Source: Macrosoma leucophasiata (Eukaryota; Arthropoda; Insecta; Lepidoptera; Hedylidae). From it: 64,000 nt of DNA. Below, in pieces: positions 10,601 to 19,500 of the stretch. The stretch is from NCBI GenBank assembly GCA_036365455.1, contig JAWQUS010000021.1:19342001-19406000 (forward strand). The letters are read 5' to 3'. The notes below the pieces were generated by a model. That model worked only from the letters and a program-made list of their open reading frames with translations. It did not search any database and was not told the DNA's origin. The first letter of the stretch is position 1. Each line of letters begins with the position of its first letter. The position numbers were made by a program, and so were the translations under genes.

Positions 10601-12074
10601 GACATAGATAACAAACAATCTACACACTTAACGTAGTGCTTAACTGCTTCAGTAGTCCAGTGGTAGCAGACTTACACTAGGTACATTGTGGTCCCGGGTT
10701 CAATCCCGGGTCGGGCCAAAGATCTTTACTAATGGGCGTAATTGGCTTTGGTCATTGTGATTAAACCCACTTACTGTTATATTTCACGTTTTAGTGATGG
10801 GTTTTTTTATTGCGTTCAGGTTGACAGACAAGCAGCCGGGACACCTGATGGAAAGTGGTCACCGTCGCCTATGAACATTTTTGCAACACCAGGGTAATTG
10901 CCAACGCGCTGCCAGCCCTGAAGGACTCTTTTGACGCCATTTTTGCAGAACCCCATATTGTAGCACCGAGGCATAGAGCAACGCGGGCCACCGGTCGCGG
11001 CGGACCGGAGGGGAGTAGCCATAGCGTGTATTACCGATGCAAAACAGTCTGTCATTTTTTGCGGGGGGAAATACGTGTGACACACACTCACACTACAAAA
11101 ATCGTCCATAGCTACGAAACTCACACCTTGACGTTAACAAAATACATAAACAATTTCACGCACACATTTAAATATCTGGGCGACAGGTATAGGATCATTT
11201 GGTCTTGTACTTTGACAGAGGGGAAAGCCTGCATATGGTTACTCCCCGCCGGTCCACAGCGGCCGGAGGCCCGCGTTGCTTCATGCATCGAGGGAACACC
11301 TCAGAGGGAAGTTCATTCCACCAATTCATTTGTTCATTCCAATTGATACGTTTTGGGCAAAAACCAACGAGAGAACGCACCGTTGAGCTCTAGCCAGGTG
11401 TCCAGTCGGTGAGGGTGGAACTTCTCTCTTCGGCGGGTAGTACGGTGTAGGAAAAGAGTCGGTGGTGCAATGTCGAACAGTTCAGTAGAGCACTTTTTGA
11501 AGACAGTTTATGTATTTTTTTTACGTTAGGGAGGTGGCAAACAAGCATGCAGAGCATCACATTGAGCTCACAGCTCACGTTGACTGTTGACTGATTGCAC
11601 TAGTGGAAGAATTTAATACACAATTTACTATATTTTACTGGTGGTAAGAGCTCCAGTAACGGCGCCGGCGTAGGCACCACCGCATTAACTTATTTACTTG
11701 CCGCTAAATAATCGTAGTAGTGTTCAGTACTATCGTGTTTCGGTCTGGTGGTAATGTACGGCCCTGTAATTTCAGGCACTGAGGCATAACACCTTAGGCC
11801 TCAGGAGTAGTTACGCATCTGCAATTTGACCTTGGTTTTTGTGTGTGTGTGTCTATAGGCTGCAGTCATCACTTAACGTCAATGTGAACTGCATGCTTGT
11901 TTACCACTTCCATAACATAAAAAAAATCTGCATTTGGCCCCTTGTCTTCGTGTGGGTGTTACGTCCCAACGCGCAACGCCAGCAACTTTACATACGTCTT
12001 GTTTAATTTTTACAGTTTTTCACACGAACAATTATAAAATAGTGATGATACTTACAAAGTATGCTGACCGCCAT
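1624..12074 (-). CDS. GH31-A: secreted family 31 glycosidase, MYORG-like, 640 aa, 9 exons
   Basis: Exons in coding order: 12074-12056, 8032-7907, 7141-6932, 6303-5643, 4938-4746, 4524-4415, 4173-3918, 3289-3133, 1814-1624. All junctions are GT-AG, and the 1923 nt are in frame from ATG to TGA. The first exon was found by phase: its 19 nt give the signal peptide MAVSILLVATLAALAHA when joined to exon 2. Residues ~20-110 resemble the N-terminal beta-sandwich; ~120-560 form the GH31 barrel, with WSTWARY, FEIDDLWE, WVHPFIN, nucleophile Asp394 in KFDAGETSW and likely acid/base Asp452 in VRMVDKDS. The C-terminal region contains DYPAPLDTLPYF. Human MYORG is an alpha-galactosidase; the substrate here is unknown. 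No membrane segment follows the signal peptide, so secretion or an ER-lumen location is inferred. The last exon is very GC-rich. A possible poly(A) signal ATTAAA (minus) lies about 50 bp past the stop. Confidence 0.88.
1870..2385 (-). repeat. SINE-A copies (one near-complete plus one diverged), GH31-A intron 8
   Basis: SINE-A is my label for the commonest repeat here: about 290 bp, starting ACTGGTGGTAGAGCTCC, ending in a CATAAAAAAA tail, with no tRNA-like head that I can see. 1870-2200 is a minus copy with internal duplication of its tail end. 2196-2385 is a second, older minus copy joined to it. Confidence 0.75.
3330..3545 (+). mobile_element. LINE 3'-end fragment (family F), GH31-A intron 7
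   Basis: The sequence reads in one frame as LWNELPSEQFPRRYNMGFF and later as HQVARLLVCQ, then ends in poly(A). The same tail recurs at 10805-11035 (minus) and 19135-19380 (plus). It looks like the end of a non-LTR retrotransposon or of a SINE that uses its tail. Confidence 0.55.
6370..6665 (-). repeat. SINE-E copy, GH31-A intron 3
   Basis: SINE-E is recognised by the block TGGGACGTATAATGGGTTGCC (here reading TGGGACGTTTCAAGGTTTGCC), a stretch about CTCCACCAACCCGCATTGGA, and a distal GAAGC-rich part. Other copies are at 17030-17345, 50405-50520, 53755-53965, 56470-56540 and 57045-57165. This copy ends about 65 bp from the splice acceptor of exon 4. Confidence 0.6.
7646..7712. repeat. Half copy of the 39771-39903 hairpin element
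   Basis: This stretch (CAGTTCGAAGCGTACTTTG, then CAAAGTAAAGT) matches one arm of the long hairpin at 39771-39903. It lies in GH31-A intron 2. The rest of that intron (7142-7906) shows nothing else I recognise. Confidence 0.5.
8258..9406 (+). CDS. RTE-clade non-LTR retrotransposon reverse transcriptase, 5'-truncated
   Basis: An open frame of 382 codons, antisense within intron 1 of GH31-A. True homology begins near codon 12 (RQVIQKTEEYNQ). The RT fingers and palm follow: FVDYEKAFDSVE (first catalytic Asp), RGVRQGDVISPKLF, then FADDIVLMAE (catalytic DD) and LKMNMDKTK. The C-terminal part has YGTETWSLT, RAMLGVSLRDRIRNE, HIARRTDGRWGRAVLEWRP and VGRPPTRW, and ends AFVQQWTYFG. This set is typical of RTE elements in insects. 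The AP-endonuclease and 5' RT parts are missing, so the copy cannot move on its own. The absence of frameshifts suggests a fairly recent insertion. The first codons (8258 to about 8287) are probably host intron. Confidence 0.85.
   Translation: MGMQYFLLCWRQVIQKTEEYNQPLCLAFVDYEKAFDSVEIWAVLQSLQRCQVDYRYIEVLRSLYENVTMSVRLQDQNSKPIQLQRGVRQGDVISPKLFTAALEDVFKLLNWKGLGININGEYISHLRFADDIVLMAETLEDLSTMLNDLSRASQRVGLKMNMDKTKIMSNVHVTPTPVMVEGTTLEVVDDYVYLGQTVQLGRSNFEKEVNRRIQLGWAAFGKLRFIFSSDLPQCLKKKVFDQCVLPVMTYGTETWSLTMGLIRRLKVTQRAMERAMLGVSLRDRIRNEEIRMRTKVTDIAHRIARLKWQWAGHIARRTDGRWGRAVLEWRPRTGKRSVGRPPTRWTDDLVKVAGNRWMRATQDRSLWHSLGEAFVQQWTYFG
8287..9515 (+). mobile_element. 5'-truncated RTE element including its 3' tail
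   Basis: The unit runs from the truncated RT to a T-rich 3' end at about 9500-9515, about 110 bp after the stop. The tail block CAGTGGACGTATTTTGGCTG is shared with the SINE-D copies, so SINE-D probably uses this element's machinery. Confidence 0.7.
10141..10318 (+). repeat. Helitron-like fragment, GH31-A intron 1
   Basis: A stretch containing GGATGGATGGATG and TTGGATGAAACTTTACAG that ends ACAAAAACTAGT. This is the CTAGT-type 3' end found on many lepidopteran Helitron-derived repeats. A related block is at 53130-53190. Confidence 0.45.
10650..10720 (+). repeat. tRNA-like SINE head
   Basis: The segment CAGTAGTCCAGTGGTAGC plus GGTTCAATCCC resembles the A and B boxes of a tRNA promoter. It has CCCGGG arms on either side of the B box. 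I read it as a short SINE head, not a working tRNA, because the anticodon arm does not fold well. Confidence 0.45.
10805..11600 (-). repeat. Mosaic of LINE tail (family F), unassigned and SINE-A fragments
   Basis: 10805-11035 is a minus copy of the family F tail. 11215-11470 contains blocks such as AACACCTCAGAGGGAAGTTC, related to the NELPSE segment of family F. 11512-11600 is a minus SINE-A end fragment. No ORF here has protein-like character. Confidence 0.5.
11637..11925 (+). repeat. SINE-A, nearly full length
   Basis: It runs from the ACTGGTGGTAAGAGCTCC start to an A-tail at 11919-11925. It lies in GH31-A intron 1, antisense to the gene, 131 bp before the first coding exon. Confidence 0.8.
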
Positions 12075-12309
12075 CCTGCTCGCACACGAGTGGTGTGGAT
12101 CAGACGCCCACCAATGTATTTAAATTGCAGTTATCTGCCCATACAAGTGTCTATAGACGCCATCGCATGCATTATAGTCTCAATTGCTTAGGAACAGTTC
12201 ACATTGAACGCGGAATTTTTTTTAGAAATTATGGACTAACGAAAAAACTTAATTTCACGTTTGCTATCTCCAAGGGATTAAGAAGAGATAAATGCATATA
12301 TATAAGCAT

Positions 12310-12545
12310 ATGCACATACAAACACCCATAAGTTTTGGCTCATGTAAGTGGCGAGCCTGTTGACATCTCCGGGCACATTACCAAACTTCGAGGTACCTAC
12401 TGGCAAACTACCAGAAAATGGAAAAATCTCATTAGAACCAGAGATAACAGATTTCATACCTTTATCGCCCGGGAATCGAACCCAGAACCCCAGCGTAATA
12501 GTAGTGTCATGCTTCCACTGTTGAGACTGTTGACTAGTATTGAGG
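12310..12545 (-). repeat. SINE-B copy
   Basis: SINE-B is a tRNA-headed family best seen at 33479-33800. This minus copy carries CGGGAATCGAACCC (B box on the minus strand) and the body block GACATCTCCGGGCACATTACC. Confidence 0.65.
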
Positions 12546-13258
12546 CAGTTTGATATTTTCAATACCTTTAACATGTTCGGTTCGCTTTCGCTTTTTTCTG
12601 TTCAGTGTGCAATACCTATTACAAATTTCATCGTTCTCTAGTGCATGAGTAGGTACTCTGTAATCGAAACTTCAGTTGAAGAATTTGTAAACAAACTCGA
12701 GTGTACCTATCCTCCTGTTGTTTATCGATTCCTGGTTACACGTCCTTCAATATGTCATCGGCAGATATTATTTATATGACATGCAAGTGTACCTAATGAT
12801 CATAATTGTGTTTAGGGTTGGCAGAACGCCAAACCTAATAACTGGGGAGCGAACGCCTAACGACATTGCTATTGTCGTTGTCATTGCCGTCAAATTTTCA
12901 TGTTGATTTGTAGCTCCTTTAAAAGCAGTAGTTATAATCTGATCGTTTTTCTTGCTTTCATAGGTGAGAAACAAGCGATAATGGTAGATTCTTTCGACTA
13001 TTGTTATTTAGTTACAGCAAAAATCGACATCAAAATTTGACAGCAATGACAACGACAATAGCAATGTCGATAGGCGGTCGCACCCCTGGACAGACCCTCA
13101 AGTTTGGACATGAAAAATTTGACAGCAAGACAATGACGACAGCAGGTCGATAGGCGGTCGTACCCCTGCGCCCGATCCCTTTCCACATACTCATTGTTTG
13201 TACTTTGATATACCTAATCTTATAAAGAGCTATTTCGTACCTCTACAATATCACTTAG

Positions 13259-13461
13259 AACGGCTACACACGACCCTAAAATCAGAGGCGATATCGGAAC
13301 AGTGGTGGGGAGGACCCTAGATTGTACCCGAAATCGCCTCGTGTGTAGGCAAATCGTAACCAGAATTGTATCGCTTCTAGCGAGCTCACCATTTAGGTAC
13401 GATCATCCCCACCACAATTGTCCCGATATCGTCTCTAATTTTAGGGTGGAGTAAGCCGTTT
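13259..13461. mobile_element. MITE with ~53-bp imperfect terminal inverted repeats
   Basis: The left end AACGGCTACACACGACCC and onward pairs with the right end, which reads GGGTGGAGTAAGCCGTT. Both arms contain AGGCGATATCGG or its complement. The core has no ORF. Confidence 0.7.
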
Positions 13462-13474
13462 TACGTCGGCGTCG

Positions 13475-13750
13475 GAATATGACGACCCCACCGGCCAATA
13501 GCGGAAGAATTTTCTTCTACTGGAAGAGAATTCTTCCACTAGTGCAGTCAGTCAAACGAACAATGGCGGTCAAACCATTCCAATGGATCGGTAGTAAGTG
13601 CGCGAGATGGGCAGCAGCGTCCTGCGATAAAACTACCGCCACTGCGATCGCCAATCCGTATGCCAAGCGTTGCGATTATGGCATATCTCCCTTATGTTGA
13701 GGCGTTGGTCCAGCAGTGGACATATTATATTTCGGCTGAAATGACAAGAA
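13475..13750 (+). repeat. SINE-D, best copy
   Basis: SINE-D starts near GACGACCCCACCGGCC, has the body block CACTAGTGCAGTCAGTCAA, and ends GTCCAGCAGTGGACATA...GGCTGAAATGA. That tail is shared with the RTE element at 8287-9515. Partial copies are annotated elsewhere. Confidence 0.7.
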
Positions 13751-13839
13751 CTAACTCTCTTACGCGAGGATCGAACCTGGAAACTCAACCCTGGCTAGAA
13801 GGTTGTAGTGACCTACACTTAGCCAAAATGTGAAAGTTT

Positions 13840-14060
13840 CTTTCTTGGGATGTTTGTATGTTTGTCCGTCAATCACGCCGAAATTGCTGAAAGGATTTTG
13901 ATGAAATTTGTTATTCAGATAGGGTATTAGCTGACTTAGATTATATATACTTTTTATCCCGAAAAAATGTTCCTGTGATGCCATGGGATGATTTGATGAG
14001 TTTCCACAGGTTACGCGAAAAGCAAGCTACACGCTGGCGGAGCCGCGGGCAACAGCTAGT
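13840..14060 (+). repeat. Helitron-like repeat ending GGGCAACAGCTAGT
   Basis: The 3' part CGGAGCCGCGGGCAACAGC is followed by CTAGT, the usual 3' end of non-autonomous Helitrons in Lepidoptera. 14175-14262 holds two more end-like fragments in opposite orientations. Confidence 0.5.
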
Positions 14061-14371
14061 ATTATAATAAATCACAATTGCATCTACATCATCTTAAAGC
14101 GGAAGTATTTAACACAAATCAGCAAAAACGTGTTAGTTCTCACGGTTTTGTTATTGCTGTGCGACTTATTTTGTACTAGCTGTGCCCGCGACTTCGTCTA
14201 CGTGAGAAAAAATATGATTGTTCAGTATCTACCCGGCGGACGAAGTCGTGGGCGCAGCTAGTAGGTATAAAAGTAGCCTAAGTTACTCCTTATTACATCA
14301 GCTATCTAGTGGAAGAAGAAGAAAATATTTTTATTTCGAATAGATCTTTACAGATACTTTCAAAACGTCTC

Positions 14372-14662
14372 AGTAGCGTAGTGGTAGCAGGCCACTACTA
14401 TTACGCTGGAGGTCCTGGGTCCCGGGTCGGGGACTATCAGAGATAACGGTTTAAAATCCCTTATCTCTGCTTCTATTGGGATTTTTCCATTTTCTGGAAG
14501 TTTCCCAGTACGGAGTTTGGTAATGTGCCCGGAGATGGCAACAGGTTCGCCACCTGTTACATGGGCCAAAACGTAACCGGCGAGTCGTGGGTGTTTGCAT
14601 GTATGATTGAATGCATGCATTTACCTCTGCCTACCCCTTCGGGGATTACAGGCGTGAAGTTA
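14372..14662 (+). repeat. SINE-B copy
   Basis: tRNA-like head TCAGTAGCGTAGTGGTAGC, a body that includes GGTAATGTGCCCGGAGATGG, and the 3' block CTACCCCTTCGGGGATTACA. It closely matches 33479-33800. Confidence 0.7.
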
Positions 14663-14949
14663 CGTTTCAAAACGTCAATAAATCATAAACTACCTAGAGC
14701 GAATAACCATTACATATAGTAAAAGCAAAATCATATATTAATAGTAAATTAAAAATTAAAATTTAAACTATTTGGTTAAAACATAATAATCATAAAATTT
14801 TTCAATTCCTTCAATGATAATAAATGAAGAAAAAGAAAAACTTATTCGTCAAGATCAATGTTATTCACTTAGCACAGTTCCAATCTGCCAGTGAAAGTCC
14901 CGTCAAAATCGGAGACACTGAAATTCTACGTATTTTGTATGTAGTTATG

Positions 14950-15105
14950 TATGTATGTATGGTTGTATGGAGATAAAAGTAGCCTAAGTTACTCCTTAAC
15001 ACATCAGCTATCTGCCAGTGAAAGTCCCGTCAAAATCGGTCAAGCCGTTCCCAAGATTAGCCCCGCCAAACAAACAGACAGACAAAAATAAAAAAAAATG
15101 TTGTG
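14950..15105 (+). repeat. Generic retroelement tail
   Basis: Contains CCAGTGAAAGTCCCGTCAAA twice (14890 and 15016) and ends in ACAGACAGACAAAAA. I cannot assign it to a class. Confidence 0.4.
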
Positions 15106-15439
15106 TTGGTATAATATATGTACCGTGTATACATACATATGCGTTTAGTAAAAAGCGGTTATTTTAATATTACAAAAAGGCACTCCAATTTTATTTATTT
15201 GTATGTATATAGATTTATTATGGAAGCTACAATACAACATAAGACCTAAAAATTCTGTGAAAATTTAAAGCGTCTACATTATAGCGGTAACAGAAATACA
15301 TAATTTGTGTAAATGTTAGCTTTCTAGGTATCACTATTTATGAGATACAGCCTGGTGACAGACAGACGGACGGACAGACAGACAGACAGCGGAGGATTAG
15401 CTATCCGTAGGGTCCGTTTTTACCTATTAGGTACGAAAC

Positions 15440-15903
15440 TCCCTAAAAGATAGAATTAAGATACAGAATAGCTTAAAAATATTCGATACGATTCTTTAAA
15501 TTGACATTACTTTTTTATTTCTGAACCCATTCACATGAAACAGACACTAAATGTTAAGTGAAACTTACCACAATATATTAGTGAACCGCAAATCGAATAA
15601 GCCGCTTCTGATATTAGCGTGCACAAACACACAGACAAGCAGATATTTTTCCGGGATAAAAAGTACCCAGTGTTGTGCGCTAAAGGTTAAAGTATAATCA
15701 TACCAAGTTTCATTGTAATCGGACCGGTAGTTTTTATGTGATGCTTGAACAAACCGACAGACAGACAGACGGACAAAAAAAAATTTCTAATCACATATTT
15801 GTGTTCGGTATCGATCTAATAACATCCCCCCCCTGGTATTTATTTTTTCAATATTTTTAATGTACAGAATTTACACTTCTACAGATTTATTATAAGTATA
15901 GAT
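15440..15903 (-). repeat. Helitron-like element, 5' part (same family as 30283-31217)
   Basis: Reverse complement of the first ~460 bp of 30283-31217, with shared blocks such as AAAAACTACCGGTCCGATTA. The 3' CTAGT end is absent here. Confidence 0.6.
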
Positions 15904-16121
15904 TAATACGCGAGTTCTTGTGCTGAGCTGGTTTACCTCAGGCTTCGAGTTCATTTTACAATTATTGTCATTAGTTTAAAAAAAAATAAAATAATTTTAC
16001 TGCGGGTAAAGACTTGCGACTATTGAAATAAAGACTTGCGTGAAATTTGTCGGTGAAACATTAGTGAACCTTGTTTACCACCTTCATAACGTAAAAAATA
16101 CCTTGATTTGCTAATAGACTG

Positions 16122-16416
16122 AGAGATACTGAACCCTCCGAGCACCGTTGACCCTGTAAGGCTATCCCACACTTATTTATATTTTCAAAAATGTGGGGTT
16201 GGTGACGTGACCGGTTGTCCTTTTCTACATTTTCAAAAATGTGGGGTTGGTGACGTGACCGGTTGTCCTTTTTTACATTTTCAAAAATGTGGGGTTGTTC
16301 ACGTGACTGGTTGATCCTTGCCAGGCGATGGTTTTTGTACTTAGCGTGTCATGATTTATCCCTCCAAAAATTTCTAGCCTTACAGGGCCAACGGTACTCG
16401 GAGAGTTCAATATCTC
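16122..16416. mobile_element. MITE with 42-bp inverted ends and three internal 48-bp tandem repeats
   Basis: The left end AGAGATACTGAACCCTCCG (16122 onward) and the right end CGGAGAGTTCAATATCTCT (to 16416) are inverted repeats. The core at about 16170-16310 repeats a 48-bp unit (TTTTCAAAAATGTGGGGTTG, then GTGACGTGACCGGTTGTCC) three times. It sits 168 bp past the stop of GH31-B. Confidence 0.75.
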
Positions 16417-16583
16417 TTGGACGATAATTATAAATGCTGTCAAAATATTTACTGTTTCGAGTTTCACGAAAGGGGAATTGAAACAATAAGCTACTAAAGA
16501 AACATTAATTTTAATTTAACACCATTCACTCTATTTTTAATTTATCAATAATATTAACAACATATAATTAAAACAGTAACATT

Positions 16584-19500
16584 TTAAGTTAAAAAATTAA
16601 CTATTACTCCCAATAACACCAGGACGGCAGCAATACCAGGAGTAATGGCGCTGTCGGTAACGATGTTTCCTTCGCGGACAAAAAACGGCAATGTATCTAA
16701 GGGAGCCGGATAGTCTCTTATCCAGATAGGCCCTTTGTGGACACGTTCAGGATCATCTTCTTCAAGCCATGTGCCGACTGGGATATATATGTCGCGAAAG
16801 GTCGCGCCTTTTTCGAACACTGGCGCTACAAGAATGTTCTCGCCGAGAAGGTATTCTGAAAAAAAAAGCATTTTTACACAAACAAACAACTAGCTTACTT
16901 ATAGCCATATTTCTCTATGCTGTGCACACTATCGGACGTAAGCTGCGGACCTATCCTTGAGTGATCGGACATCAAAGATCTGGCTCTCTGGATGTTTCAT
17001 GATTGTACATACTTACTTCTTTTACTGGTATTATGCCCCGGGCGAAGCGCGTGGCCCTGCGGCTGGTGTAGATCGGAAGCGACCTACTCGGTAAAGCGAT
17101 ACGGGCGCGGTCGGGTGTGTGATGGGTGACCGCTAGTGGCAAATTGGCGTTGCCGTGCTATGGATAGATAGCAGTCGTTAAACCTTGTCGGAGGCCTTAT
17201 GGCCGGTTTGATAACATCCGACAGTGAGGTGGCCGTATCTCCACCAACCCGCATTGGAGCAGCGTGATGGAGTAAGCTCTAGGCCTCCTCCCAAGATTCG
17301 TGCGCACCAGTGGGACGTATCAAGGGTTGCCTGCCTATGCCCCGGTCAGTGGTAATGGGCGGTCCTTTCACTGCCATCTAAGATCTCAGGAGTTGCCAAC
17401 GCATTTTACATTGAAATCTCACGTTTTTATGTAGATGTTTATATACTCAATATGAACTTGTTGTACGCGTGTTATTATGATTTTAGAATCGATAGTAGCC
17501 ATTTCCCTGCTCGTTCGTCGATATATCTTTAATCAGTTACAGTCATGTAATCTACTGTCTTGATTGATTTTTCATATTATTTAATTAAAAGAGTCATCAC
17601 CATCCCAGATTGTGAGTGCTTCTTCATCATGAGGGTCGAGCCACCAGAGCGGTGGGTTGACTGGCGTGCCATGTACAACTGAGGCATTCATGGCTGCGTA
17701 AATCTCCTCGGCATAAGCCGCGTGGAGCTCTGTGTATTTCTTGCTTATTTCTATTGTCTGGAATGAAATTATAATAAAGGTTAGTTGCAAATTGATACAA
17801 TTACCTTACCTATCGTTTGACTGGCAAAGGTAATTCCGAAACTGATTCATATTCTTTTTGATTGATTAGTTTCTCCTTCAAGGACTGACCACAGAAACAA
17901 AGCTAATGCGTCGTTGGTTGACTCAAGAGATTCTATGATTGAAGTTTTCTAGTAAATCATTCGGTTGATAGTGGATCCAGAGGACCGACCTTCTCTGGTT
18001 GATTGTAATATTGTGGGACAGACTAAGGGGCTTCAATTCTCTCTCCCCAAATCATCTAAGTCCAGTCCAATTGTGCCAAATATTAAATTTAATGTGTAGG
18101 GTACACATTATACGTATAAAAACCTGCCATCATCTGAATCAAGTCCACATAAACATATATTTTCAGAGTCTACATATCAACTACTCATTTCCTATAGTAT
18201 CTCCTGAGAAGAGTTTTTTATGTTACAAAAGAATCTAATAAAAATTAACCTCTTCATCGAAGTTCCAAGGTGCGAAGGAATACTGCATCACCGGCAAAAA
18301 CGTGTTGGCTTGGACCCATCGTATAAACAGCTCCTTCGTGGGCAGATCAGCTTGTTCGTGGTTCAGATTGTACCCGTTCCCTCCGATCATGTCGGGGAGG
18401 ACCAGGGTGTAACCGTTGAGGTTCATCTGAAGTGTGGTGGTCACTATGGTGGGCAATCCGTTGTTGATGCCCCAAATAGAGTCGCGGTCTACCATGCGCA
18501 CGTAGATCGGCAGATCTTGTGTTCTGTGGAGCAGTATTGCCAATGATTAGTCTTAACTGCGAAGACTACGATCCCGTTAATCCCATCAGTTAAGCGGTAA
18601 ATTCGACATAATTTAAAAAAAGCCGTTGAAGAATTTTATTTTTTTATTTTTAAAGAAAAATGGAAAAAAAAATTTGACTTCAGGCGAGACTCGAACTCGC
18701 GACCTACTGGGAATCTAGTCCAGCCGCTCTTCCAATTGAGCTACTGAAGCCCTGCCCGATTTGTCAAATCTTTCCTTCACATCTATTGTATTGCTTTATG
18801 GTAGCAGCAGCGCCATCTATTACCAACTATGCTAGTTAGGCAATTTTATTTTCTCTGCCAATATCCCGTCTAGTTGGCGAGGTTGCTGAAGAAAAGGTTG
18901 GAAATAAAGACCTGAGGATTAGGTTGAAGTGATTTGATATATGGTCGCGTCGTAATAATGCAGTTTTTCTAATCAGGACTATTGTTACTAACATCTCCGA
19001 AGCTTTTTTATACCTAATTCCTCGTTGTTGTCAATGTTGTTAGCGTGATTGTATCGTTTTGTAAGTAGGCTCCAATATTCATTTAGATTGCCATCTTAGT
19101 GAACCTTAGGGACTGTTTGATATGGTCCCACTGTCTCTTTTACTGTACAACACTACTCGCCGAAGGAAAAGTTCCACCCACATCGACTGAACACATGCAG
19201 TTGAGCATGGCTCAACGGTGCGGTGTTCACGCTTGTTTCCAGAACTACTTCCCGCGCTCCACAATTAATATGTTCTCTTCAAACTGGCGTCAATCCCCCT
19301 GGTGCTTATAGCAGACGGTGACTTCTTTGCATCAGGTGGCCTATGATTGCTTGTCTGTCAATCTTTTGACATAAAAAACCACTTGGTTATATAAGAATCA
19401 CCTGAAACCGGCGCGGACCTCGACCATGTTGCCGAACTTGGCGCAGGTCCTCGCGTACGTCGATACGATGTTGTGTGGCTGGAAGTCAATGTCACCTGTC

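Larger units (their letters stand above)
12075..16583. other. Spacer between GH31-A and GH31-B: repeats only
   Basis: No exon-like coding sequence seen. It holds SINE-B copies, SINE-D, two MITEs with long inverted ends, Helitron-like ends and generic tails of the GACAGACAGAC type. 12842-13190 contains inverted blocks about ACGACATTGCTATTGTCGTTG, possibly another MITE. The promoter of GH31-A should lie just above 12074, but I could not single out a TATA box. Confidence 0.6.

Noticed and set aside
18681..18753. tRNA gene on the minus strand
   Set aside because: The cloverleaf is good, but the anticodon stem has a mismatch, the anticodon class does not fit the variable arm, and the unit recurs with the same flanks at two other places.
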